DNA of 18,391 bases from assembly GCA_015522345.1 (NCBI GenBank), contig WAML01000241.1, positions 1 through 18,391 of the forward strand, in the 5' to 3' direction. The position numbers and the translations under genes are program-made. Of this stretch, positions 1 to 7,824 are shown piece after piece. How positions within the stretch are numbered: position 1 is the first letter of the stretch; every line of letters begins with the position of its first letter. The notes beneath the pieces were generated by a model that searched no databases, was not told the origin of the DNA, and saw nothing but the letters and a program-made list of their open reading frames with translations. This DNA is from Desulfurococcales archaeon (lineage in GTDB: Archaea; Thermoproteota; Thermoprotei_A; Sulfolobales; Desulfurococcaceae).

Positions 1-9
1 AAATATATC
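1..9 (+). promoter_or_regulatory. TATA-box candidate for elp3
   Basis: AAATATATC lies at the very start of the contig. An archaeal TATA centre here puts the transcript start about 26 nt downstream, near 31, giving a roughly 20-nt leader that contains the GAGGGTG motif (35-40) ahead of the GTG start at 51. Any upstream BRE lies outside the window. Confidence 0.4.
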
Positions 10-50
10 AATCCCTAAGAATTCTTATAGTATGAGGGTGCCTAAGTAAA

Positions 51-1523
51 GTGGCTAAAGTAACCGAAGTTAGAGAAGTTATAGCAAAGCTTGGTAAAAA
101 ACCGTCGAGAATACTCTCTGGAGTCGCACCTGTAGCTATAATGACACAACCTTACCCATGTCCTCATGGCAAGTGTATATATTGTCCCGGGGGACCTGAC
201 CAAGGTACTCCACAGAGTTATGTAGGCGAAGAACCAGCTCTTATGAGGGCTATTAGAGTACATTATGATCCTTACCTACAAGTGCATACTAGGTTAAAAC
301 AATATGAGATCCTAGGGTATTTTCCATCTAAAGTAGACTTAATTATAATGGGTGGTACATTCCTAGCAATGCCTCTTGACTACCAAGAATGGTTTATAAC
401 TATGGCTCTAGAAGCTATGAATAGATATCCTGTAAAAGAAAAGCCTAGTAAATGGATTAGTTTAGAAGAAGCCCAGATAAAGAACGAGTATGCACGTATA
501 AGATGTATTGGATTAACTATAGAGACTAGGCCTGACTGGGCTAAAGAAAAACACGCTGATTGGATGCTATACCTTGGTGCAACACGTGTAGAAATAGGTG
601 TCCAAAGCATATACGATGACGTACTAGATCTTGTGCGACGAGGACATAGTGTCAAAGACACTATAGAAGCTACTCGAATACTAAAGGATAGCGGCTTTAA
701 AGTAGTATACCATATAATGCCCGGACTTCCAGGAAGTAGTTTTGAAAGAGATATAGAGATGATGAAAGAAATCTTCGATAATCCCGACTATAGACCCGAT
801 TACCTAAAGATCTATCCTACACTGGTAATTAAAGGAACTGGATTGTATGAGTGGTGGAAGAAGGGATTATATAAGCCGCTTAGTGATGAAGAAGCTGTTG
901 AATTAATATGTGAAATGTACAAGTATATACCCAAGTATGTACGAGTTATACGTGTTCAAAGAGATGTTCCATCAACAATAATTGAAGCTGGCCCTAAAAA
1001 GGGTAATTTAAGAGAACTTGTTGAAAAAAGATGTATGGAAAAAGGTATAAGAATTAATGAGATCAGGTTTAGAGAAGTAGGTAGGCAATTATGGAAGCTC
1101 GGCAAAGTACCAAGTGAGCAATGTATTAAATTAACGAGACTGACTTATGAAGCTAGTATGGGTGTTGAAGAATTTCTTGCTGTAGAAGATACATGCAATG
1201 ATATCATAATCGGGTTTTTAAGGTTGAGAATACCCAGTGAGAAAGCACATAGGCCAGAGATAGACTCTAGAACAGCTATTGTTAGAGAGCTCCATATCTA
1301 TGGTCCAATGGTTCCTATAGGTAAGAAGCCTCATCCATTATTTGAGTGGCAGCATAGGGGCTGGGGAAGAAAATTGCTTAAGGAAGCTGAAAGAATAGCT
1401 TCTGAAGAATATGGATGTAAGAAAATACTTGTATTATCGGGTATTGGTGCTAGACAGTATTATAGGAGATTAGGCTATTATAGACCACCTACTAGTCCCT
1501 ATATGCACAAAATTCTCTATTGA
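51..1523 (+). CDS. elp3: Elp3-family tRNA uridine(34) acetyltransferase (radical SAM + GNAT)
   Basis: Elp3 builds the carboxymethyl side chain on wobble uridine 34 of tRNAs from acetyl-CoA by radical SAM chemistry; archaea have it without the other Elongator subunits. The 490-aa product shows the radical SAM cysteines Cys37, Cys42 and Cys45 in the archaeal CX4CX2C form followed by PGGPDQ, a TIM-barrel region to about residue 330, and a C-terminal GNAT domain from about 370 with the acetyl-CoA loop QHRGWGRKLL and the Elp3 ending RQYYRRLGY. The GTG start at 51 is preceded by GAGGGTG, and an in-frame TGA at 33-35 blocks any longer start. Only 36 residues precede the first cysteine, shorter than in many Elp3 proteins, so the N-terminal tRNA-contacting segment is reduced. 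The stop overlaps the convergent deoxyhypusine synthase by 7 bp. Family assignment is secure. Confidence 0.95.
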   Translation: MAKVTEVREVIAKLGKKPSRILSGVAPVAIMTQPYPCPHGKCIYCPGGPDQGTPQSYVGEEPALMRAIRVHYDPYLQVHTRLKQYEILGYFPSKVDLIIMGGTFLAMPLDYQEWFITMALEAMNRYPVKEKPSKWISLEEAQIKNEYARIRCIGLTIETRPDWAKEKHADWMLYLGATRVEIGVQSIYDDVLDLVRRGHSVKDTIEATRILKDSGFKVVYHIMPGLPGSSFERDIEMMKEIFDNPDYRPDYLKIYPTLVIKGTGLYEWWKKGLYKPLSDEEAVELICEMYKYIPKYVRVIRVQRDVPSTIIEAGPKKGNLRELVEKRCMEKGIRINEIRFREVGRQLWKLGKVPSEQCIKLTRLTYEASMGVEEFLAVEDTCNDIIIGFLRLRIPSEKAHRPEIDSRTAIVRELHIYGPMVPIGKKPHPLFEWQHRGWGRKLLKEAERIASEEYGCKKILVLSGIGARQYYRRLGYYRPPTSPYMHKILY

Positions 1524-2506
1524 ATACGTTTCTCAATTATACATTTTGCTCCAGCTACTATCAATGGTAGGTATACCGTTGCATCACCATATACTATAGC
1601 CTGTTTAGCAGTAGGCTTTATCTTACCCCATGAAATAGCTTCTCTAGGTTGAGCACCACTTAAGCTACCATCGTATTCTACTGCTGTAGTTACATAGACG
1701 GCGTAGTCTAGACCGTCCTTGAACTGCGCCCACCATATTGTATGGTGTTTACTAATTCCTCCTCCAATTATTAGAGCGCCTATTCTCGTAGATGAAAATA
1801 TTTTATCTGCAAGAACTTTCTCATCCCCTAATACATCTATTTTCAATCCAGTAAACTGGCTATTTAGTACGAGCTGGGTTCCAAAAGCTCCATCAGTTAT
1901 TCCAGGGACTATTACTGGTACATTCTTGTCTGCAGCAGCCTTCAGTATAGAGAACGGATCATCTATTCTTTTGCCAACTTCATAGATTATCTCACTTGGT
2001 CTCCACTCCTTCTTTTTCTTAGCAAGTTCACTAAGTATATCGCGCACGAATCTCTCTATAGCTAAGCCATAGTTTTCTATAGGAATGTAAATATTTCCTA
2101 GTCTATGAATGTCTAGTTCTCTAAGCATTGAGTCATCGACATAAAATGATCCCTTATAGTATTTGTGTCCTGTTCCACGAGCTATGTCGTGATCTATTGT
2201 TCCACAAGTAGTGATTATTATATCGACAACCCCTTCTCGAATTAATTGCGTAAAAACTCCTCTCAATCCTGTTGCTACAAGATTTGCTGTAAAAGAAAGT
2301 ATTTTCGTAGTATCTTTATCCAACCACATTTCAGCGAGTATACGTGAAGCCTCGTATACGTGACCCGCCATAAATCCATGGGAGTCTCTGAGCACACGTA
2401 TAAAGTCGCACACGCTCATGCTAGTATTTATCATGAAATCCTTTACTTCTTCTTTTAACAACTCCTTCTTCATATCACTTAGTATAGGTAGGTCTTCACC
2501 GTTCAT
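1517..2506 (-). CDS. dys: deoxyhypusine synthase
   Basis: Deoxyhypusine synthase transfers the aminobutyl group of spermidine to a lysine of translation factor aIF5A using NAD, the first step of hypusine formation. The 329-aa length fits the family. Visible signatures are the NAD-binding region GGGISKHHTIWWAQ, the segment AVEYDGSLSGAQPREA, and SWGKIKP, whose lysine (Lys295) matches the catalytic lysine that forms the enzyme-imine intermediate (Lys329 in human DHS). The closing block VYGDATVYLPLIVAG is also typical. The ATG at 2506 has an AGGTG ribosome-binding site about 6 nt upstream. The gene runs tail to tail into elp3. In several archaea the same family also accepts agmatine-derived substrates; nothing in the sequence decides this. 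Confidence 0.96.
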   Translation of the reverse strand: MNGEDLPILSDMKKELLKEEVKDFMINTSMSVCDFIRVLRDSHGFMAGHVYEASRILAEMWLDKDTTKILSFTANLVATGLRGVFTQLIREGVVDIIITTCGTIDHDIARGTGHKYYKGSFYVDDSMLRELDIHRLGNIYIPIENYGLAIERFVRDILSELAKKKKEWRPSEIIYEVGKRIDDPFSILKAAADKNVPVIVPGITDGAFGTQLVLNSQFTGLKIDVLGDEKVLADKIFSSTRIGALIIGGGISKHHTIWWAQFKDGLDYAVYVTTAVEYDGSLSGAQPREAISWGKIKPTAKQAIVYGDATVYLPLIVAGAKCIIEKRIQ

Positions 2507-2757
2507 GAACTACACCTTATCTGCTAGCTTACGTGTTAATAGAGATAAATTGTGAGAGTACATATTAATTTTAGTTACTCATTATAGTATTAGATGTATT
2601 TAAAATAGTTTATCTTGGATAATTGGCTATACATTATACGATGATTGTAGAATATTTTAATTGTAGTGGAGTGTATATAGTTCTATTACTACATAGTACA
2701 ATTGACGCACTACCTAGAGAGTATCCATAGTATTCGAGAGCGTGGTGTATAGAAGAA

Positions 2758-3462
2758 GTGTATAATGTTGAACAAATGAGACAGTTTATAGAACCAGTGC
2801 TAGAGTATGATGGCGAAGCAGTTGAGTCTATTTCCAAAAAATTACATGTTTCAAAGAATTTTCTTGAGCAAATAATTAGATTTCTTCCTGGAGTTGTTAT
2901 TGAAGGCGATAAAATAGTTGTTAGAGATAGGCTCTTGCTTGCTATCTATGGTCTAAGGCTCGGATTACCTGCAAAGAGACTCTCAAAGTACCTTAGTTGG
3001 AGTGATTTTGAGAAATTATCTGCTCAAATACTCTCGAGTCATGGATACCTTGTTTATACAAATCTAAGACTAACTAAGCCTAAGAGATTAGAAATTGATG
3101 TAATAGGAATAGATGTTGGGCCTGGGAGATCTATTGTTATAGATTGTAAACACTGGAAATACGGTATATCTCCTTCGAGTTTATTAGAAGTTGGTAGAAA
3201 ACATATAAATCGTGTAATAACGTTTCTACGCTATGCTTCTTGGGTTGTAAGGAAGTATCCATATATCTCTAAAATAAAGTATGCAATACCAGTTATTGTA
3301 ACATTTACTACTCCTAAAATAAGACAAGTTAATCATAGAGCTATAATTATAAATATAAACGAGCTTAACAATTTCCTCCAGGATATACATTTAGTACTCG
3401 ACGAACTTAATGTAAAACCTATTAGTATAGATGATGTATTGAAGACGAATACGTTAATATAA
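2758..3462 (+). CDS. Mrr-like PD-(D/E)XK nuclease with N-terminal helix-turn-helix
   Basis: The 234-aa protein combines a probable winged-helix/HTH segment at about residues 15-57 (SISKKLHVSKNFLEQII) with a restriction-endonuclease-like core. Core residues visible are Glu85 (WSDFEKL), Asp114 (LEIDVIG) and Asp129-x-Lys131 (VIDCKHWK), the E...D...(D/E)xK pattern of the Mrr/RecB-like fold, here with Asp in place of the usual Glu before xK. A helix followed by the strand AIPVIVTF agrees with that fold. The first codon is GTG, with GGTG about 10 nt upstream; ATG 2776 is the alternative. No methyltransferase or specificity subunit is nearby, so a role in restriction is not supported. It could instead act on branched or damaged DNA, given PCNA next door. 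The 59-nt gap to PCNA holds its own TATA-like sequence, so co-transcription is uncertain. Confidence 0.75.
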   Translation: MYNVEQMRQFIEPVLEYDGEAVESISKKLHVSKNFLEQIIRFLPGVVIEGDKIVVRDRLLLAIYGLRLGLPAKRLSKYLSWSDFEKLSAQILSSHGYLVYTNLRLTKPKRLEIDVIGIDVGPGRSIVIDCKHWKYGISPSSLLEVGRKHINRVITFLRYASWVVRKYPYISKIKYAIPVIVTFTTPKIRQVNHRAIIININELNNFLQDIHLVLDELNVKPISIDDVLKTNTLI

Positions 3463-3521
3463 ATCATATTCCTTAACTATAATTTAGTGGGTGTCTTTAA
3501 GAATTTACTAGGTGGTATATA

Positions 3522-4262
3522 ATGCCTTTTAAAGCAATATATCCGGAGGCAAAGTATTTCAAGAGCATAGTTGATTCATTAGCTAAATTAGTTGATGAAG
3601 TATCTATTAGAGTTGATCAAGGAGGGTTCCATCTAAAAGCCTTAGACCCCGCCCATGTAGCTCTTATAGAGATTTTCTTGCCTGCAACAAGTTTTCTAAC
3701 GTATGAAGTTGAGGGAGAAGAAGTTATTGGTATTAGTATGGCTAATTTAGGTAAGTTACTAACTAGGTTGAAGAAAGGAGATCAGTTCGAGATAAGTGCT
3801 AGTGAAGGATATATAACGATAACTATTCATGCACTAGTTAAGAGAAAGTATAGGTTTAGGAATTTAGAGGTAGCTATTCCAGAACTACCTGAAGCTTCAC
3901 TAGAATTTGATATAGAAGCACAAGTTCTAGCCGATACTATTAAGCATGCTATAAAGGATGCTGAAGCCGTTGGTGATACAGTAGAATTTGAGGCTAAAGA
4001 CGATAATGCTCTCTATATACGTGGTAAAGGAGGTACTATAGCTGAAATGAAGCTTACACGAGATACAGCTGCATTAATAGACTTAGTTGTAAAGAATCCT
4101 GCTAAATCAGCATATAGCATAGAGTACTTAAAGCATGTTCTAGCGTTAACGCGTATAGCTGAAGCAACAATTATTAAGTTCTCCAATGACGCGCCACTGT
4201 ACCTAGAATTTGCTTTAGCTGGAGAAGGTAGAGTAAAGTACTTACTTGCACCAAAGGCTTAA
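3522..4262 (+). CDS. pcn: DNA polymerase sliding clamp (PCNA)
   Basis: This is the ring-shaped clamp that encircles DNA and tethers DNA polymerase, FEN1, ligase and other PIP-box proteins. The 246-aa length is normal. Signatures are SLAKLVDEVSIRVDQGG and LKALDPAHVALIEIFLP in the N-terminal half, a repeated clamp fold in the second half, and the C-terminal strand ending KYLLAPKA. The start is ATG 3522 with GGTGG at 3511-3515. Crenarchaea often carry several PCNA paralogues that assemble as heterotrimers; one copy in the window does not show which paralogue this is. The next gene follows after 22 nt, so PCNA probably heads a short operon. Confidence 0.96.
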   Translation: MPFKAIYPEAKYFKSIVDSLAKLVDEVSIRVDQGGFHLKALDPAHVALIEIFLPATSFLTYEVEGEEVIGISMANLGKLLTRLKKGDQFEISASEGYITITIHALVKRKYRFRNLEVAIPELPEASLEFDIEAQVLADTIKHAIKDAEAVGDTVEFEAKDDNALYIRGKGGTIAEMKLTRDTAALIDLVVKNPAKSAYSIEYLKHVLALTRIAEATIIKFSNDAPLYLEFALAGEGRVKYLLAPKA

Positions 4263-4284
4263 TAGGAAATAGGTTTTAAATGCA

Positions 4285-4905
4285 ATGACAAAGTATTCTC
4301 TTCCATTCGTTTTTGAAAAAATATGGGAGCTTCAGAAAGAACTTGACTTATATGGTATAGATAATGTTGTATTAAATGATGTTGCAAGTATACTGTATGG
4401 TATACCAAAGTATATTAGTGAAACAAGGTTTCTTGTATCTGGAGAAAATGTATCAAATATAGTTGAAGCCTCTGCTTCTGTTCTAGGGCTTAGGCGCTAT
4501 AGACAAGAGATCTTGGATACACTTGTTCGAAAAAGGAGAGTAGCTGTTAATCCATTGACTATGCCCATAGTCTACATAGTTTTAGCAGATGATGAATTCA
4601 CTAGAGAGTGTATAAAGGATAGTAGAGTATTTGAAGTAAATGGGCTAACCTACAGAACCACGTCTATTGAAGCCTATATTGCATATTTACTGCTTAAAGC
4701 AAAACTATATCCATATATTATCGACGGATTAACACTATTAGTAGCTCATGCAGATAGAATAGATTTCGATAAACTATCTAGGTATGGTATAGAAAGAAGT
4801 TCTCTATGTAAACTTGTATCAGAATTAGATGTTTTAACAAGTATATTCTATGAAGTCAATAAACATGTTAAAGAAATTATATCTACCTACTGTAGTAATA
4901 GCTAG
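4285..4905 (+). CDS. nucleotidyltransferase-fold protein with degenerate active site
   Basis: I recognise the overall pattern, not a named family. The 206-aa sequence follows the layout of minimal nucleotidyltransferase/AbiEii-like proteins: a segment at about residues 24-52 where these have GGxAxxLxGxxRxTxDIDxxV, then a C-terminal helical part (SIEAYIAYLLLKAK) with a YIIDGLTLL block resembling their KLxxxRxxDxxD region. Here the GG is replaced by Asn31-Asp32 and the metal-binding DxD by ETRF (46-49), so the metal-binding acids look lost and catalysis is unlikely. It sits 22 nt after PCNA and ends 85 nt before the PhoH-type ATPase, suggesting co-expression. A structural or antitoxin-like role is possible. 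The fold assignment is inference from motif spacing. Confidence 0.6.
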   Translation: MTKYSLPFVFEKIWELQKELDLYGIDNVVLNDVASILYGIPKYISETRFLVSGENVSNIVEASASVLGLRRYRQEILDTLVRKRRVAVNPLTMPIVYIVLADDEFTRECIKDSRVFEVNGLTYRTTSIEAYIAYLLLKAKLYPYIIDGLTLLVAHADRIDFDKLSRYGIERSSLCKLVSELDVLTSIFYEVNKHVKEIISTYCSNS

Positions 4906-4990
4906 TGAAATCACAGTTTTATATACCTCTAAACTAGTTGTTTCTTCTAGGACAATAATATGGTTGAATAAGAAGGAGCAGGTGGACAAA

Positions 4991-6139
4991 ATGGGTGAAT
5001 TATTCAACAAACTAACGCCTATGAGTATAGGTCAGGAAGAGATGAAGAAAGCGTTTATGAATAAGAACTTTGAAATAATAGGATTATTTGGTCCAACAGG
5101 TACTGGCAAAAGTTTATTTAGTGTTATCTATGGTATTGACGCTGTTCTCTCTGGAGAATATAAGAGATTCATTATATCAAGGCCTGTAGTAGACGTTGTT
5201 ACTGGAAAGGAATTAACAGCTGTTGAACTAGGGCAGATGTACTATGATATAGCTATTAATTATTTACGCGATATTCTTGAAGGATTTATTGAGTGGAGTA
5301 AAGTTAGCGAATTGATAAAATCGGGTAAAATAGTGTTTGCTGATACACACTATCTTAGAGGGAGAACCTTTGATGATTCTGTGATATTCCTAGATGATGC
5401 TCAGAGCATTCCCCCCGAGAGTAGTATAGAGATCATGATGCGTATAGGTAGGAATAGCAGATTTATTGTAGCTGGAGACCCTGTTTTCCAGAAAGCACTT
5501 GGTGTAGAAAGAGATGGCGCTACTGTAGTAAGAGAAGTTCTTCTTGGAGAAGAATCTGCTAAAGTAGTTGATCTAGGGTTAAAAGATATTATCAGACCGG
5601 GTGCTAAGAGAGGTATTAGACTACTCATTGAAACTAGGATGAGGAATAGAAAACTTAGTGATGCCGAGAAAAACGTTATAGATACAGCTCGTATACATGC
5701 TCCCGACGCAGATATAGTAACTGTTGTAGAGTTTATTGATGAAAAGAAACAATTTAATATAGAGTCGGAGAACGTGCCTGATGCATTAATAATTGTCAAA
5801 GAAGGATATCTGGGTAGATTAATTGGCCGTGGCGGTGAACGTATAGAAGCTATAGAGGCAGATACAGGGCTTAGGCTTAGAGGAGTAGAACTTACATTAG
5901 ACTTTAGACCATTAGTTAGAGCAATTCACCCTGTCAGCTGGATCCATAGACATATAGCCGATATAGATTTCGCTGGTCCAGAACTAGCTATAAAAGTGTA
6001 TACAGAAGCTTTTGGAGCATTTGTTGGACAAAAGGGATTCCACGTAAAATTCCTTGATGCAGTAATGAAGAAGCTCATGGGTGTTGGAGTAAGAGCTATT
6101 GAAGTTGAAGAAGAAAAACCTAGGAGAAGGAGAAGATAA
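4991..6139 (+). CDS. PhoH-type ATPase with C-terminal KH RNA-binding motifs
   Basis: A PhoH-like P-loop ATPase joined to KH motifs, which suggests ATP-dependent work on RNA. Walker A is GPTGTGKS (34-41) and Walker B VIFLDDAQ (131-138), followed by the PhoH sensor AGDPVFQ (161-167); ISRPVVDV and RGRTFDDS are also PhoH features. A KH GxxG loop IGRGGERI occurs at 278-285, and a second GxxG (GQKG, 346-349) lies in a similar context near the C-terminus, which ends in an acidic then arginine-rich tail. The longest reading frame would begin at 4850 and overlap the previous gene by 56 bp; ATG 4991 is preferred because GGTGG at 4981-4985 lies 5 nt upstream and the extra 47 residues look nothing like the family. 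GTG 4982 is the alternative start. The product is 382 aa. It ends 2 nt before the convergent symporter gene. Confidence 0.88.
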   Translation: MGELFNKLTPMSIGQEEMKKAFMNKNFEIIGLFGPTGTGKSLFSVIYGIDAVLSGEYKRFIISRPVVDVVTGKELTAVELGQMYYDIAINYLRDILEGFIEWSKVSELIKSGKIVFADTHYLRGRTFDDSVIFLDDAQSIPPESSIEIMMRIGRNSRFIVAGDPVFQKALGVERDGATVVREVLLGEESAKVVDLGLKDIIRPGAKRGIRLLIETRMRNRKLSDAEKNVIDTARIHAPDADIVTVVEFIDEKKQFNIESENVPDALIIVKEGYLGRLIGRGGERIEAIEADTGLRLRGVELTLDFRPLVRAIHPVSWIHRHIADIDFAGPELAIKVYTEAFGAFVGQKGFHVKFLDAVMKKLMGVGVRAIEVEEEKPRRRRR

Positions 6140-6141
6140 GG

Positions 6142-7623
6142 TTAAGTTTTTCTCTCTTTATATAAAATACTTTGAATTACTACACCAATGCTGATTACCA
6201 ATAGATTTATTATTAGCCCATAGAATCCTTCATATAATCCATATGGTGCTCTTCTAAGCACAGCTTTAATATAAGCTACTGTAGCCATTCCAGCGCTCAT
6301 GCCAGCTAATGCTGTATACTTATGTAGTAACCCGGGTTTTTTAAGACCTATTATGAATTGTGGAAAGAACTGTAGTATTCCAGCATAACCTACTAGTAGT
6401 AGATAAATTAGTATATCGGGGGCATAGAGAGCGAGTATTAGAGAAACTACTGCAATAACTAATGTAAAGAACCTAGCTGCAAACAATAGTTCACGACCAC
6501 TTGCACGCGGTTTAAAGAGGCGTTGATAAGCGTTTCGAGAAAATAAAGCTCCAGAGACATGAAGTATAGCTGCAGCTGTTGATATAGATGCCGCTAATGC
6601 CCCTGCACCAATTAATCCAACGAGCCATGGAGAGAATAATGTCCTCGTTACAAGCATGAAGCTCATGTCACTATATGGTTTTACATATATTTTATCTGTT
6701 ATAAGTCCTTTAATATAAAGGCCTAGAGCTGTTAATCCAACTAGTATAACTGGTATTTGACTAATTTGGTAGAGGCCGACTAATACCATATTCCTCTTTA
6801 CAGTTCTTACGTCTTTTCCCCCAAAGATATTCTGTATTCTATTAGGCCATAGCCAGAAAGCTAGTGGTGCTGTAAACAAGAGTGTTACAAACCACCCCAT
6901 GTCCGTGGGTGTGAGGAGCATGTGGAATTTTGCATCAGGAGGTTTTTTATACTCGAATGCTGTTAATGTATTGAATAAGTTGGTGATACTACCGAAGGCT
7001 ATTATTGGAGCAAGTATTCCTATAACCCATATCGATATAAGCATTATAGCTCCTTGAAGAGCGTTTATGAAGGCTATACTCAATAAACCACCTATTATTG
7101 TGAAAGCAGCAATTAATGTAAAAGCTATGATCTTGGCTGTAGTAGGGTCTATGAGGCCGTAGCCAGCTACTTCTATTATATAACCTATGCCTTGTATCTG
7201 TAATTGTATGTATGGTATACTCCATAGTGCTCCAGTAACTGCTACAAAAGCACCTATTAACCTACTTTGATATAAGTCTTCAAAAGCATCTGCTATAGTC
7301 AACCATTTTCTTTCTTTAGCTTTACTCCATATCCTTGGGACGATCATGTACCCTATCATGTATGACAACATTCCATAGAGTGTTATAGCCCATGCCTTTA
7401 CTCCTTCTCTAGCAGCAAGACCAGGTAACCCTAGGAATGTATAGGCGCTATAGATGTTGGCTCCCAGGCTTAACCATAAAATAAGTAACCCCAGTCCCCT
7501 ACCAGCAACAAACCATGTTTCTACACTAGCTAGCTTACCCGCTTTTTTAGCTAATACTATTGCTCCAAGGAGGCTTGTTAGACCTATCCAAGCAAATATT
7601 ATGATTAATGCTAGGTATTCCAT
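6142..7623 (-). CDS. sodium/solute symporter (SSF family)
   Basis: A polytopic membrane transporter of the SSF/SLC5 family, which uses a sodium or proton gradient to import organic solutes. About 12-13 hydrophobic helices are evident across 493 aa. Family-like features are the first helix, WFVAGRGLGLLILWLSLGAN with the typical glycine-rich stretch, SIAFINALQGAIML in the middle and the small-residue helix GALAASISTAAAILHVSG. The substrate cannot be read from the sequence. The start chosen is ATG 7623, because GAGGAGAT lies about 5 nt upstream; the longest frame from 7647 would run back into the preceding small gene. The neighbouring DUF3311-like gene ends 1 nt upstream, as in bacterial symporter pairs, so the two are probably translated as a unit. 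Confidence 0.9.
   Translation of the reverse strand: MEYLALIIIFAWIGLTSLLGAIVLAKKAGKLASVETWFVAGRGLGLLILWLSLGANIYSAYTFLGLPGLAAREGVKAWAITLYGMLSYMIGYMIVPRIWSKAKERKWLTIADAFEDLYQSRLIGAFVAVTGALWSIPYIQLQIQGIGYIIEVAGYGLIDPTTAKIIAFTLIAAFTIIGGLLSIAFINALQGAIMLISIWVIGILAPIIAFGSITNLFNTLTAFEYKKPPDAKFHMLLTPTDMGWFVTLLFTAPLAFWLWPNRIQNIFGGKDVRTVKRNMVLVGLYQISQIPVILVGLTALGLYIKGLITDKIYVKPYSDMSFMLVTRTLFSPWLVGLIGAGALAASISTAAAILHVSGALFSRNAYQRLFKPRASGRELLFAARFFTLVIAVVSLILALYAPDILIYLLLVGYAGILQFFPQFIIGLKKPGLLHKYTALAGMSAGMATVAYIKAVLRRAPYGLYEGFYGLIINLLVISIGVVIQSILYKERKT
6147..6160 (+). terminator. T-rich termination tract after the PhoH-KH gene
   Basis: The pyrimidine tract TTTTTCTCTCTTT begins 8 nt after the stop at 6139, inside the 3' end of the convergent symporter gene. 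Archaeal RNA polymerase terminates at such oligo-T tracts without a hairpin. Assigned by position and composition only. Confidence 0.35.
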
Positions 7624-7624
7624 G

Positions 7625-7813
7625 TTATCTCCTCTTAACATCCACATAGTAAGAGGCCAAGAGTAGTATGAACACGTATATTATCCAAGAAATAAAGTAG
7701 TACCATAACAATGGTACTCCAGCTATTCTGTACGTAGAACTGTTTATGTAGGGAACGAATATCATCGGTATATAGGCTAGTATTAATAAGATTAACCATT
7801 TATTCTTCTTCAA
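7625..7813 (-). CDS. DUF3311-like small membrane subunit of the symporter
   Basis: A 62-aa protein with two hydrophobic helices separated by a short loop, ending in the basic sequence VDVKRR. The pattern PMIFVPYINSSTYRIAGVPL followed by the aromatic WYYFISWIIY matches the DUF3311 style of small proteins that sit directly before SSF symporters and are thought to be accessory subunits. The frame can be opened at ATG 7837, but that start overlaps the Hjc gene. TTG 7813 is preferred because AAAGGTGAT (7818-7826) is a strong ribosome-binding site 4 nt ahead of it. The symporter follows after 1 nt. Exact family membership is inferred from length, helix pattern and context. Confidence 0.75.
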   Translation of the reverse strand: MKKNKWLILLILAYIPMIFVPYINSSTYRIAGVPLLWYYFISWIIYVFILLLASYYVDVKRR

Positions 7814-7824
7814 TAAAATCACCT

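Noticed and set aside
380..661. Minus-strand reading frame inside elp3
   Set aside because: Shadow of a strongly supported gene; the translated sequence has no domain character and no ribosome-binding site.
2507..2757. Search for tRNA or C/D sRNA in the 251-nt divergent gap
   Set aside because: A GATGAT-like sequence occurs but no box D or cloverleaf follows; only promoter-like AT-rich sequence is seen.
2634..2837. Minus-strand frame in the gap before the nuclease gene
   Set aside because: Serine-, tyrosine- and isoleucine-rich translation without protein-like pattern, overlapping the start of the supported plus-strand gene.
4850..4990. 47-residue N-terminal extension of the PhoH-KH protein
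   Set aside because: It overlaps the preceding gene by 56 bp, resembles no part of the family, and a GGTGG site stands before ATG 4991.
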